Part shown: in pieces, positions 1 to 9,291 of the stretch
Numbering within the stretch: the first letter of the stretch is position 1
Layout: every line of letters begins with the position of its first letter
NCBI RefSeq assembly: GCF_001641335.1
Contig: NZ_LVEM01000006.1
Span: 300 to 64,299 of the forward strand
From: Bradyrhizobium stylosanthis
GTDB lineage: Bacteria; Pseudomonadota; Alphaproteobacteria; Rhizobiales; Xanthobacteraceae
Reading direction: 5' to 3'
DNA: 64,000 nucleotides
The notes under the pieces: model-generated
What the model was told of the DNA's origin: nothing
Databases searched by the model: none
The model's input: the letters and a program-made list of their open reading frames with translations, nothing else
Made by a program: the position numbers and the translations under genes

Positions 1-93
1 GCCTGACAGCCGATCCAGCGCCGCATTGGCACCGGCTCCCTTCGGCATCAGCACGTCCACAAAGCTCGGCTGTCCCGTCTGCTTCACCGCCAT
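1..93 (-). CDS. IS5-like transposase, N-terminal fragment cut by window edge
   Basis: Only the first 31 codons are inside the window, read leftward from an ATG at 91-93. The peptide begins MAVKQTGQPSFVDVLMPKG and continues through ALDRLSG. The pattern 'QPSF.D.L ... LDRL' is typical of the N-terminus of IS5-group DDE transposases (DUF772-type). A GGGAG ribosome site lies just upstream of the ATG. The rest of the gene, including the catalytic DDE core, lies outside, so it cannot be told whether the element is intact. No terminal inverted repeat could be assigned with confidence between 94 and 150. Family assignment rests on a short peptide and is moderate. Confidence 0.5.
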   Translation of the reverse strand, partial: MAVKQTGQPSFVDVLMPKGAGANAALDRLSG

Positions 94-150
94 CAGCACT
101 CTCCCAAAGGCTTGGCCTAGGGAATCATAACTGACGAATTACGCAACAGG

Positions 151-346
151 CCCCTTGTGGGAGAGGGTGGCTCGCCGCGCAGCGGCGAGACGGGTGAGGG
201 GTATGTCTCCGCGCGTTCAACTCTCATCGAGTGCGCGGACAAATACCCCTCATCCGGCGCCGTAGCCGAAGCTTTGCTTCGGCGTTCTCAAAAACGGCGG
301 CCAAAGGCCGCCTATGCCACCTTCTCCCGCAAGGGGAGAAGGAAGA
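151..346. repeat. Dispersed palindromic element, family A (copy 1, expanded)
   Basis: The outer arms are CCCCTTGTGGGAGAGGGTGG at the left and a matching CCTTCTCCCGCAAGGGGAG at the right, with inner arms GGGTGAGGGGTATGTCTCCG and a complementary ACCCCTCATCC. Unlike the other copies, this one carries about 45 extra bases near the right arm, made of two small hairpins (GCCGAAGC/GCTTCGGC and GGCGGCC/GGCCGCC). It fills the gap between the transposase fragment and the threonine-synthase-like gene. Related copies are at 5597, 10565, 24190, 27901, 36296 and 53770. Confidence 0.85.
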
Positions 347-378
347 AAGAAGATGGGTTTCGCTGCGCTCTACCCATC

Positions 379-1506
<1,128 letters not shown>

Positions 1507-1641
1507 GCGGGTCTCCGGAACAAAGCCGATCCCGTCGATATGTCTGAATATGACGGTTTTATCCAGTTACCTGTTGGAGGTGTGAACGCGGCCAATTTGT
1601 GCAAGATGGCGATCTCTTCGCAGGGAGAATGCGGGCAGGCA

Positions 1642-2184
1642 ATGACGGTTCAATGGACCAAGGGCTACAGTCAGGATGAACTGGACCGTGCCCAGGAGCG
1701 ATTTGGCCTGATCTTTCCACCTGACCTGGTCGCCCTCCTGAGGGAGAAGCGTCCGGTCGAAGGACATGACTGGAACGACGAGGCAGCCATCAGGCGAGCG
1801 CTCGACTTTCCTCTCGCCATGCTGCTGTCCTCCATCGAGCGCAATCCGCACTGGTGGCCGGAGTGGGGAGAGAGGCCTTCCGATATGCAAGCGCGCAAGG
1901 AGGTCGTGCGAGATGTTGTCGCGCGCGCCCCCAAACTGGTTCCCTTGATCGCCCATCGATACCTGCCCGAGGAGCCGCACGAAGCGGGCAACCCGGTTTT
2001 TTCCGTCTTCGGCTTCGACACGATCTACTACGGCACGGACCTCGATGACTATTTCGAGCGAGAGTACGCTCCATCCGATTTCCGGGTGCCGCTGAGCCGG
2101 TTCAAGCATATCCGCTTCTGGTCCGACCTCGTCGCGCGCTATGGCTACAGCCTGGAAGAGCTTCAGAAGAAATTGGACCGCTGA
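1642..2184 (+). CDS. SMI1/KNR4 (SUKH)-like hypothetical protein
   Basis: This 180-residue protein shows the loose SUKH/SMI1 pattern: an early 'ELDRAQERFGLIFPPDLVALL' segment, a tryptophan-rich block (HWWPEWGERP) and a late 'FSVFGFDTIYYG' strand. It has no signal peptide or membrane segment. SUKH proteins are often immunity or scaffold proteins, but no toxin gene is next to it, so the role is unknown. I chose the ATG at 1642 because similarity to the family begins there; an in-frame ATG at 1606 would add 12 residues. The stop is two bases before the VOC start, so the two genes are probably translationally coupled. Confidence 0.6.
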   Translation: MTVQWTKGYSQDELDRAQERFGLIFPPDLVALLREKRPVEGHDWNDEAAIRRALDFPLAMLLSSIERNPHWWPEWGERPSDMQARKEVVRDVVARAPKLVPLIAHRYLPEEPHEAGNPVFSVFGFDTIYYGTDLDDYFEREYAPSDFRVPLSRFKHIRFWSDLVARYGYSLEELQKKLDR

Positions 2185-2186
2185 CC

Positions 2187-2822
2187 ATGCTCCGTCTCGA
2201 CCACATCACCGTCGCCGCCAACGACCTCGCCGAGGGCGTGGCCTATGTCGAAGACGCGCTCGGCATTGCGCCGCCGGCCGGTGGCGCGCATCCACTGATG
2301 GGGACGCATAATCATCTGCTGCGACTGAGCGAGACGTCGTTCCTCGAAGTCATCGCCCCGGACCCGTCGGCGCCTGCGCCGACCCGGCCGCGCTGGTTCG
2401 CGCTCGACGACCCGCGCACACATGCGACGCTGGCGGCCTCGCCGAGGCTCATGACCTGGGTCGTGGACACTTCCGACATCACCTCGGCGCTCGCGAAGAT
2501 CCCGCAGGCGGCGCGGCCGGCGATTGCGGTGACACGCGGCCATCTCGAATGGCTCATCTCGGTTCCGCCCGACGGCTCGATGCCGTTCGATGGCGCGTTC
2601 CCGACCGTGATCGAATGGCCGCAAGGCCCTCACCCGGCTTCCCGTATGGCCGATCTCGGCTGTTCGCTGGTGACGTTCGAGATCCTGCATCCCGAGGCGG
2701 ACGCGATCCGCGCGGCGCTGGCCGGCATTGTGGACGACCCGCGGATTCGTTTCAGCCGGGCCTCCGTGCCTTCGTTTCGCGCGGTGATCCGGACGCCGAA
2801 CGGCGACCGGCAGCTGACTTAG
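2187..2822 (+). CDS. VOC (glyoxalase-like) domain protein
   Basis: This 211-residue protein opens with LRLDHITVAANDLAEG, the first strand and metal-ligand region of the vicinal-oxygen-chelate fold (H6). It continues with a GTHNHLLRL segment and a second module after about residue 150. Length and the pattern match the 'glyoxalase-like domain' group found widely in rhizobia, whose substrates are mostly unknown. It starts two bases after the SMI1-like gene, which implies one transcript. No catalytic role can be named from sequence. The fold assignment is good. Confidence 0.7.
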   Translation: MLRLDHITVAANDLAEGVAYVEDALGIAPPAGGAHPLMGTHNHLLRLSETSFLEVIAPDPSAPAPTRPRWFALDDPRTHATLAASPRLMTWVVDTSDITSALAKIPQAARPAIAVTRGHLEWLISVPPDGSMPFDGAFPTVIEWPQGPHPASRMADLGCSLVTFEILHPEADAIRAALAGIVDDPRIRFSRASVPSFRAVIRTPNGDRQLT

Positions 2823-2966
2823 GCGAAACGCGACGCCCACCCCTTCAAAAATACAAATGATTACATAGATATAGGCTACGTTCCGGGGCCACGATCCAGT
2901 CAGGACGGACCCTCGCGTGCTGGCATTGCCGGCTCCGGCACGGAGCGCCCGCCCGGCACGATTAAC

Positions 2967-2995
2967 TTGTCTGTCGCCGAGGGCCGCTACAATAT
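2967..2995 (+). promoter_or_regulatory. Candidate sigma-70 promoter for the URC cluster
   Basis: TTGTCT at 2967-2972 and CAATAT at 2990-2995 are separated by 17 bases, a good fit to a housekeeping promoter. Transcription would begin near 3002 and leave a leader of about 90 bases before the urc1 ATG. The prediction comes from motif reading only. Confidence 0.45.
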
Positions 2996-3044
2996 GTTGG
3001 ATTGAGCTTGCGTCGCCGATGTCTGGCATTGGCGGTGCAAGTGA

Positions 3045-3080
3045 GCCAGGCCCGTCCGAGCGGCGGGCCGTTGGCTTTTT
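3045..3080 (+). promoter_or_regulatory. Attenuator-like hairpin with U-run in the urc1 leader
   Basis: GCCA plus GGCCCG (3045-3054) pair with CGGGCC (3064-3069) and, after a 2-base bulge, TGGC (3072-3075). TTTTT follows at 3076-3080. This looks like an intrinsic terminator, yet it sits directly ahead of the urc1 ribosome site (GGGAG at 3081) and start codon. That placement suggests conditional termination or occlusion of the ribosome site rather than an operon end. Confidence 0.45.
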
Positions 3081-3092
3081 GGGAGCCTGGAC

Positions 3093-4349
3093 ATGAGCCG
3101 CGCGAACCGTACCGACCACATCCGCCTGACCTCCCATCCGGAGCCGGGCCGGAAGGCCGCCTTCCCGATCCACTGGGGCGCTGCTGACGCGCGCGCCCGC
3201 GGGCCGATCATCGGCACAGTGTCGCGCGCCGGGGATCGCAACGTGATCGGCAGCCATGGCGGCTCCTACGCGATGTACCGGGCGCTTGCGGTCTCCGCCG
3301 GCGCGCTCGATCCGATCCGCCGCCCCGACCTCACCAACACCTTTCCGGCCGCGACCATCGGCCCGTTCGAGCAATGGCGCGATCCCGCGAAGATCGTCGC
3401 GCTCGATCCCTGGGGCCATCTCGTCGCCGAGAATTTCGGCAAGGAGATCGCCGAGGGCGTCGACATCCGCCCGAGCATCGCGGTGACGCGGGCGCGGCTG
3501 GATCTGCCTGAGATCCGCGAGGCGCTGGCCGCCAAGCGACTGCGCGCCGACGGCGACGTCGTCCATGCCAATGGCAGCGTCTCGGTGGTGAAGATCGCGA
3601 TCGATCCGGTCTGGTATCTGCCCGGTCTTGCCGAGCGCTTCGGCACCAACGAGACCGAACTCCGCCGCACGCTGTTCGAGCAGACCGCCGGCATGTTCCC
3701 CGAGCTCGTCACGCGCCCCGACCTGAAGGTGTTCCTGCCGCCGATCGGCGGCACCACCGTCTACATGTTCGGCGATGTGACGAAGCTGCCGGACCATCGC
3801 ACCAAGATCACCTGCCGCGTGCATGACGAGTGCAACGGCTCCGACGTGTTCGGCTCCGACATCTGCACCTGCCGGCCCTATCTCATCCACGGCATCGAGG
3901 AATCCGCGCGCGGCGCGCAGGAGGGCGGGCTCGGGCTCGTCGTCTACAACCGGAAAGAGGGCCGCGCGCTCGGCGAGGTCACCAAATTCCTGGTCTACAA
4001 CGCGCGCAAGCGCCAGGAGGACGGCGACGCGGCCGCCGCCTATTTCGAGCGGACCGAATGCGTCGCCGGCGTGCAGGACGCGCGCTTCCAGCAGCTCATG
4101 CCCGATACCATCCACTGGCTCGGGCTGAAGCGCATCGACCGCTTCCTGTCGATGAGCGACATGAAATACGACGCGCTGACCTCGCAGGGCATCGACATTG
4201 TCGAGCGCGTGCCGATCCCGCCGGAGTTGATCCCCGCCGACGCCTATGTCGAGATCGCCGCGAAGAAGGCCGCCGGCTACTACTCGACCGACATCGCGCC
4301 CGAGAAGGATGTGGACGGCGTGGTCGGCCGCTCGCTGGAAAAATACTGA
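3093..4349 (+). CDS. urc1: RibA-like protein of the URC uracil-degradation pathway (Urc1)
   Basis: This 418-residue protein carries a GTP-cyclohydrolase-II-like domain in its C-terminal half, after a roughly 210-residue N-terminal extension absent from RibA. The three zinc cysteines are kept (C247, C258, C260 in HDECNGSDVFGSDICTC), as is the EGR arginine (289-291 in YNRKEGR). The 'LTNNP.K' nucleobase loop of true RibA reads SMSDMKYDA here, so it is unlikely to be a riboflavin enzyme. Fusion-like length plus the adjacent DUF1688 gene and upp match the URC pathway described in Saccharomyces kluyveri and some bacteria, where Urc1 opens a uracil-derived nucleotide. A GGGAG site precedes the ATG. 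Seven bases separate it from urc4. Confidence 0.85.
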   Translation: MSRANRTDHIRLTSHPEPGRKAAFPIHWGAADARARGPIIGTVSRAGDRNVIGSHGGSYAMYRALAVSAGALDPIRRPDLTNTFPAATIGPFEQWRDPAKIVALDPWGHLVAENFGKEIAEGVDIRPSIAVTRARLDLPEIREALAAKRLRADGDVVHANGSVSVVKIAIDPVWYLPGLAERFGTNETELRRTLFEQTAGMFPELVTRPDLKVFLPPIGGTTVYMFGDVTKLPDHRTKITCRVHDECNGSDVFGSDICTCRPYLIHGIEESARGAQEGGLGLVVYNRKEGRALGEVTKFLVYNARKRQEDGDAAAAYFERTECVAGVQDARFQQLMPDTIHWLGLKRIDRFLSMSDMKYDALTSQGIDIVERVPIPPELIPADAYVEIAAKKAAGYYSTDIAPEKDVDGVVGRSLEKY

Positions 4350-4356
4350 TCGCGCG

Positions 4357-5595
4357 ATGACTGACGGTTTGGAAAGAGAGGCCCGCTCGCTGCTCAGCGC
4401 AGCTGCGGTCCGCGCGCGTGCTGGGCAGATGCTCGAGATCGGGCTTGGCGGCGGCTTGAGCCACTTCACTGTTGATCTCGACCGCATGGACGGCGTGGCC
4501 GATGCCGTGCTCACCGTGACGCGAAAGGCCTATCCGACGCTGGACGTTCCCTTCCACGCGCGCTGGCGGCATTTTGTGCTTGGCGGGGCCGATCGCTGGG
4601 CGCGGCTAGCGGACGCCGCGACATGGCCGGACCGCGCCGCGCGGGCGCGTGCCGAGTTCGACCTTGCCATCGTCAGCGTGCTGCTCGATGCCGGCGCGGG
4701 CGCTGCGTGGCGATACCGCGATGCCGTGACGGGCGAAAGCATCGGCAGGTCCGAAGGGCTTGCGATTGCCAGCCTCGACATGTTCGCGAACGGCCTGTTC
4801 TCCGGCGATGCGCGCAGCCCCTTCAGGGCCGATGCGGCTGTGCTCGCTAAGCTGCCCCTTACCGCCCTCACCTCCGCCTTTCAGGTCAGCGATGCCAATC
4901 CGCTGCTCGGCCTCGAAGGCCGCACCGACCTGCTGCGGCGCCTGGGCAAGCTGGTCTCGGAGCGTGCGGACGTGTTCGGTCTGCACGACTCGCCGCGGCC
5001 CGGCGGTCTGTTCGATCACATCGCGGCGCAAGCGGTCGGCGGTGCGGTCGCTGCGCCCGCCATCCTGTCGGCGGTGCTGAACCAGCTCGGACCGATCTGG
5101 CCGTCGCGGCTGGAGCTCGCGGGCGTTCCGCTCGGTGATTGCTGGCGCCATCCGGCAATCAAGGCGGACGACGCAACCGCGGGGCTCGTGCCGCTGCACA
5201 AGCTGTCGCAATGGCTGAGCTATTCGCTGATCGAGCCGCTGCAGCGCGCCGGATTTGCCATCACCGACATCGACGGCCTGACCGGGCTTGCGGAGTATCG
5301 CAATGGCGGGCTGTTCGTCGATCACGAAGTGCTGCGCCTGCGCGATGCCGCGGATGCGGATCGCGCGCATGCGGTGGATTCGCTGCTCGTCGTGGAATGG
5401 CGTGCGCTCACCGTGGCGCTGCTGGACCGGCTTGCCGAGCGGGTTCGCGCCAAGCTCGGACGCACACCGGAGACATTGCCGCTCGCCAGCATTCTGGAAG
5501 GCGGCACCTGGGCCGCCGGCCGTGCCATCGCGTTTGCGCGCCGACCCGATGGTTCGCCGCCGCTCAAGGTGATCAGCGACGGTACGGTTTTCTAA
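4357..5595 (+). CDS. urc4: URC4/urg3 family protein (DUF1688)
   Basis: This 412-residue protein has the hallmarks of DUF1688: an N-terminal GLGGGLSHFTVD segment, LEGRTDLLRRLG in the middle, then KLSQWLSYSLIEPLQ and DGLTGLAEYRNGGLFVD. Family members are required for uracil catabolism by the URC route in yeast, but the reaction is not firmly assigned. The start at 4357 gives the usual family length; an upstream in-frame ATG at 4246 lies deep inside urc1 and is unlikely. There is no clear ribosome site, so translation is probably coupled to urc1, whose stop is seven bases before. Urc1 and Upp as neighbours support the role. Confidence 0.85.
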   Translation: MTDGLEREARSLLSAAAVRARAGQMLEIGLGGGLSHFTVDLDRMDGVADAVLTVTRKAYPTLDVPFHARWRHFVLGGADRWARLADAATWPDRAARARAEFDLAIVSVLLDAGAGAAWRYRDAVTGESIGRSEGLAIASLDMFANGLFSGDARSPFRADAAVLAKLPLTALTSAFQVSDANPLLGLEGRTDLLRRLGKLVSERADVFGLHDSPRPGGLFDHIAAQAVGGAVAAPAILSAVLNQLGPIWPSRLELAGVPLGDCWRHPAIKADDATAGLVPLHKLSQWLSYSLIEPLQRAGFAITDIDGLTGLAEYRNGGLFVDHEVLRLRDAADADRAHAVDSLLVVEWRALTVALLDRLAERVRAKLGRTPETLPLASILEGGTWAAGRAIAFARRPDGSPPLKVISDGTVF

Positions 5596-5596
5596 A

Positions 5597-5746
5597 CCCT
5601 CCCCCCTTGCGGGAGAGGGTGGCTTCGCGACAGCGAAGCCGGGTGAGGGGTTTGTATCCGCGAAGGCATCTCTCACTTGAGTGCGCGGAGACAAACCCCT
5701 CATCCGGCGCTTCGCGCCACCTTCTCCCACAAGGGGAGAAGGAAGA
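5597..5746. repeat. Dispersed palindromic element, family A (copy 2)
   Basis: The outer arms are CCCCCCTTGCGGGAGAGGG and CCTTCTCCCACAAGGGGAG. Inner hairpins include GGCTTCGC...GCGAAGCC and GGCGCTTCGCGCC. It separates urc4 from upp and may act as a transcript-processing or termination structure within the cluster. Confidence 0.85.
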
Positions 5747-5797
5747 AGCGCCGGCTCGTTGCATTTTAACCAACGCGCATTTCGTTAGGAGCGTTAC

Positions 5798-6427
5798 ATG
5801 GAAGGCGTCACGATCGTCGATCATCCGCTGGTGCAGCACAAGCTGACGCTGGTGCGGGACAAATCGATCTCCACAAAGTCGTTTCGCGAGCTGATCAAGG
5901 AGATCGGCATGCTCCTCTGCTACGAGGTGACGCGGGACCTGCCGCTCACCGATACCGTCATCGAGACGCCGCTGGCGACGATGCACTCGGCCAAGATCGC
6001 CGGCAAGAAGCTGGTGTTCGTGCCGATGTTGCGGGCCGGCACCACCTTTGTCGACGGCATGATGGATTTGGTGCCGACCGCGCGCGTCGCCCACATCGGG
6101 CTCTACCGCGAGCCTCTCAGCTTTGCCGCGGTCGAGTATTTCTTCAAATCGCCGTCGGATCTCAGCGAGCGCCTCGCCATCGTGGTGACGCCTGTCGTCG
6201 CCACCGCCAACACGGCCGTCGCCGCCATCGACCGGCTGAAGGAGCGCGGCGCCAAGGACATCCGCCTCGCCTGCCTGATCGCGGCACCGGAAGGACTCGA
6301 GCGCCTGCGCGGACTGCATCCGGACGTGCCGGTCTGGACCGCAGCGGTGGACGAAGGCCTCGACGACAACGGCTTCATCGTGCCGGGCCTCGGCGATGCC
6401 GGCGACCGCGCCTACGGCACGCGGTAA
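5798..6427 (+). CDS. upp: Uracil phosphoribosyltransferase-like protein (divergent PRPP loop)
   Basis: Length (209 residues) and overall pattern match Upp: VDHPLVQHKLTLVRD at the N-terminus, VPMLRAGTTFVDG, and the uracil-binding C-terminus IVPGLGDAGDRAYGT. Normal Upp converts uracil and PRPP to UMP. The PRPP loop, usually VDPMLATGGS, reads VTPVVATANT here (130-139). The conserved acidic residue is T131 and the TGG turn is TAN. The central strand YREPLSFAAVEYFF also departs from Upp. The protein probably serves the URC cluster, comparable with yeast Urc6, rather than general salvage. Reduced or altered PRPP use is possible. A TAGGAG site lies upstream of the ATG. Confidence 0.8.
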   Translation: MEGVTIVDHPLVQHKLTLVRDKSISTKSFRELIKEIGMLLCYEVTRDLPLTDTVIETPLATMHSAKIAGKKLVFVPMLRAGTTFVDGMMDLVPTARVAHIGLYREPLSFAAVEYFFKSPSDLSERLAIVVTPVVATANTAVAAIDRLKERGAKDIRLACLIAAPEGLERLRGLHPDVPVWTAAVDEGLDDNGFIVPGLGDAGDRAYGTR

Positions 6428-6510
6428 GGCGGCAACGCAAGCGGTTCGCCTCTCTCCCGTGTGGGCTGGGTTTATCACCTACGGGCCCAGCGGGGCCTGA
6501 GCGAACGCCT

Positions 6511-6638
6511 CGTCCCTCGAGACGACCGCTGCGCGGTCTCCTCAGGATGAGGCTCAGCAGCACTTTGCCTGTGAACTTGCTGCCACGCACCCAGTCCTCA
6601 TCCTGAGGAGCCCGCAAGGCGGGCGTCTCGAAGGATGG
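6511..6638. repeat. Dispersed palindromic element, family C (copy 1)
   Basis: The left half is CCTCGAGACG...CCTCAGGATGAGG (about 6511-6552). The right half is its inverted counterpart TCCTCATCCTGAGGAG...CGTCTCGAAGGATGG (about 6595-6638). It lies between the convergent upp and M48 genes, where it could terminate both transcripts. Confidence 0.8.
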
Positions 6639-6668
6639 CTGTATGCGAGCTTCGCGCCGTGCTCCGCC

Positions 6669-7781
6669 TCAGATCTTCCCGCTGCCGCAGATCAGCTTCA
6701 GCGACTGCCACTCCTTGTCCGTCAGCAGCGGCGGGCCGCTGGCGGGGCGATCTTCCCTGGTCATGCGGGCGAGGCGGTCCTCGGTCAGCGGGTGGCTGGC
6801 GAGGATCGTGGAGAGCGCGGAGCCGCCTTCCTTGCCGGTGATGCGGAACATCAGCTCGGCCGCCGGCTTCGGCGAACGGCCGAGCTTGTGCATGATCTCG
6901 ATCGCGAAGGTGTCGGCGGCCGTCTCGGCCTCGCGCGAATAGGAGGCTTCGACCACGCTGCGCGAGGCGAAGATCACGGCTGATGACCCGGTGACGTCGC
7001 CGAACAGCAGGCCGATCAGGAACGAGGTGCCGCCGTTGTAGATCAGGCCGCGCATGTTGTCGTAATGCTTGAGATGGCCGAGCTCGTGGGCGAGGATGCC
7101 GGCGATCTCGTCGGGGCTTTGCGCCTTGTCGAGCAGGCCCCGCAGCAAATAGACCTTGCCGCCCGGCAGCGCGAATGCGTTCGGCACCGGGGTCGGCAAC
7201 ACGCCCGCCGTCATGGAATCATCGTCGAGGCCGGCGGCATCGCGCAGGCTGTTGACGAGTTTTGTGAACGCGGCCTTGCCGGCGGGGTCTTCGCAGGCCT
7301 TGCCGCCGAAGATGGCTTTGACCTGGACTTCCGAGGCGTCACCGATGCGGCGCTCGATCGGCTTGGGCACCAGCGGCGCGAGCCGGTCGGCGGCGAGCGG
7401 CACGCCGAACAGCACGACGCAGACAATGGAGACGGCAGCCGCGACCGACCAGCCGACGATCTTCGCGACGCCGCGGCGCGAGGTCTGGTGCTCGTCGAGC
7501 CGCATGCAGTGGACCGTCACGTCCGCGGCCAGGGCGGCGTCGCGGATTTCGAGCCGCGCCAGCGGCGGCGCGGTCATGCAGGCAAGGCGCAAAACGCCGG
7601 CCGGACTGTCGGCGCGGCGGATGTCGGCATAGTCCCAGCGGACGGGCGTTCCGCCCTCCTCCACGATCTCGAGCGCATCACCGAGCGCCAGCGTCACCTG
7701 GCGCTTGCGGCTCGACACACCGTCGAAGAAGATCGTCGGCTTGGCGGACTGCGCCGGAATCTCGGCGGACACATCACTCAC
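6669..7781 (-). CDS. M48-family metallopeptidase, membrane-anchored
   Basis: This 370-residue protein has a single membrane segment at about 107-127, following a roughly 100-residue cytoplasmic domain. The zinc site is HELGH (232-236) with the third ligand E284 in SREAETAAD. The substrate strand NAFALPGGKVYLLRGLL precedes it, as in HtpX/BepA-type M48 enzymes. Such enzymes degrade misfolded envelope proteins. The N-terminal domain with a hydrophobic strand pattern is usual for the rhizobial group. It is the second gene of a two-gene operon: its ATG is four bases downstream of the DUF898 gene. The active site is complete. Confidence 0.88.
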   Translation of the reverse strand: MSDVSAEIPAQSAKPTIFFDGVSSRKRQVTLALGDALEIVEEGGTPVRWDYADIRRADSPAGVLRLACMTAPPLARLEIRDAALAADVTVHCMRLDEHQTSRRGVAKIVGWSVAAAVSIVCVVLFGVPLAADRLAPLVPKPIERRIGDASEVQVKAIFGGKACEDPAGKAAFTKLVNSLRDAAGLDDDSMTAGVLPTPVPNAFALPGGKVYLLRGLLDKAQSPDEIAGILAHELGHLKHYDNMRGLIYNGGTSFLIGLLFGDVTGSSAVIFASRSVVEASYSREAETAADTFAIEIMHKLGRSPKPAAELMFRITGKEGGSALSTILASHPLTEDRLARMTREDRPASGPPLLTDKEWQSLKLICGSGKI

Positions 7782-7784
7782 GAT

Positions 7785-8975
7785 TCAGAATCCCGCGACA
7801 TCAAGCCCGTCGGCAAAGCCCTCGCCGAGCGCACTGGCAAGCTCGCCGCTGCCGCGCACATCCGCGGCGGCCGCGATGTTGTGCACCTCGACGGTCTCCA
7901 GCACCTTGGCCCAGAGATCGCGCTGAAGATAGACCCGCATGACGATGTTGATCGCCAGTGCCACGGCGAAATAGCCGACCACCATCGCCACCACCATCGG
8001 GATGCCCTTGGCGCCGTTGCCCGGTTCGAACATCTGCTCGGCCGACAAGCCGCTGAGCTGGGAGACGAGCACTGCGCTGCCGCCCATATAGGCGCTGAAA
8101 ATGACCGAGAGCAAAATCCACCAGCCGATCACCTTCCAGTACAGGCCGTAGAAGGCGTCGTGCGGCAGTTCCGAGGACAGGCTGACGCCGCCGATGCGGA
8201 TGCCGTCCAGCCACCAGCGCCATTCGCGCGCCTTGAACTCGGCATAGAAGAACGGGGCGAGCGGGAAGATGAGGATCGCGATCGGGCTGAGCAGCCACAG
8301 CCACCAGCCGCGCTTGAAAAAGGTCCAGCCGTCGCCTTCGAAATCGCCGCGCAAATCGCCGTAATGGGTGTGCCGCATCTTGTAGCGCTCCAGCGCGGCC
8401 GCGCGCCAGGGCAGCGCGAGGCCAAGCGTCAGGAACACCAGCAGCCCCCACGCCATGGCGCGGAACGAATAGGCCCAGCCCGAACCGTCCATCCAGAAGC
8501 GCACGCCGCGCCACACCGTGCGCGTCAGGCGGTAGCGCCGCGCGCGAAAGATCGCGAACTGGCCGAAGGCGTAGAAGCTGATGAACAGCGGGGTCGAGGC
8601 AAAGCCCTGCCAGCGCTCGAACTCGATGCCGACAAGGAAATAGGCGAGATAGATCGGCACCAGGATCGCGAGCGCGAACAGGAAGCCGATCAGGAGCTCC
8701 TTTGCCCGGCCGGTATATTCGGCGGCGTCGCCGTCAACCGCGGTGTGCGTCCACAGATGACGGCGGATGTCGGTGACGAGCCAGAACCGGTAGAACCCGA
8801 AGGTGACCAGCTCCAGCATGGCACCCTTGGTGACCATTTTGCGGAACTCGGACCGGTCGCCGGTGAAGTCCACCCCCGTCGGCGGCAGCGGCGGCGGGAG
8901 CGGTTCGGAGCCAATGGGGACCCATTGCATGTCGTTCACGGCGGCAACCTCGGGGTGCGGACCTGTCGTGGTCAA
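7785..8975 (-). CDS. DUF898 (YjgN-like) multi-spanning membrane protein
   Basis: This 396-residue protein has several hydrophobic segments and the repeated DUF898 signature: TFGFYRFWLVTDIRRHLW near residue 55 and TLGLALPWRAAALERYKMRHTHYGD in the middle. YjgN-family proteins are inner-membrane proteins of unknown function. A proline-rich stretch (residues 25-33) precedes the first module. The pairing with a downstream M48 peptidase in one operon is common in alphaproteobacteria and suggests a shared envelope role, which is inference. An in-frame ATG at codon 16 is an alternative start. Confidence 0.85.
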   Translation of the reverse strand: MTTTGPHPEVAAVNDMQWVPIGSEPLPPPLPPTGVDFTGDRSEFRKMVTKGAMLELVTFGFYRFWLVTDIRRHLWTHTAVDGDAAEYTGRAKELLIGFLFALAILVPIYLAYFLVGIEFERWQGFASTPLFISFYAFGQFAIFRARRYRLTRTVWRGVRFWMDGSGWAYSFRAMAWGLLVFLTLGLALPWRAAALERYKMRHTHYGDLRGDFEGDGWTFFKRGWWLWLLSPIAILIFPLAPFFYAEFKAREWRWWLDGIRIGGVSLSSELPHDAFYGLYWKVIGWWILLSVIFSAYMGGSAVLVSQLSGLSAEQMFEPGNGAKGIPMVVAMVVGYFAVALAINIVMRVYLQRDLWAKVLETVEVHNIAAAADVRGSGELASALGEGFADGLDVAGF

Positions 8976-9291
8976 ACTTATAGATCAGAGGTTAGTCGAC
9001 CCCCAAGATGGGCGGGTTCGATTTACCGCGATTCCGGTCGATTTCTGACAGGATTTCATGACAAACGGCGTGCGTGAGATCACGTTCGCGGATGCCGGCC
9101 TGTTGGCTTGATCCGGACTACCGACCACGCGCGCCTCCATCCCGGCGGCGCACCCGTCCTCTCGCAAGGGTTGGATGTGGCAAAACTCTCCCTTGCTCCG
9201 GCGCAGACAACCGGCTGTAATTGCAAATCAAATACCGCAGCGCAGAATTCATAAAAACAGCGCGCGGAAGGGAATGCCAGGGAGAACGGTC
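8976..9291. other. Divergent intergenic region, DUF898 and P450
   Basis: These 316 bases separate two divergent transcription units. The right part is locally AT-richer (9220-9262), as expected ahead of the P450 gene, but I could not name a convincing -35/-10 pair or operator. A GGGAGA ribosome site at 9280-9285 fixes the P450 start. No palindromic element or small gene was recognised. Confidence 0.4.

Noticed and set aside
3019..3096. A 25-codon leader frame whose TGA overlaps the urc1 ATG
   Set aside because: It has no ribosome site and its codons pass through the attenuator stem. It could be a leader peptide, but nothing besides the overlap supports it.
3093..4349. Housekeeping riboflavin GTP cyclohydrolase II (RibA)
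   Set aside because: The protein has a roughly 210-residue N-terminal extension and lacks the LTNNP-type loop of RibA. Its neighbours are DUF1688 and Upp rather than riboflavin genes.
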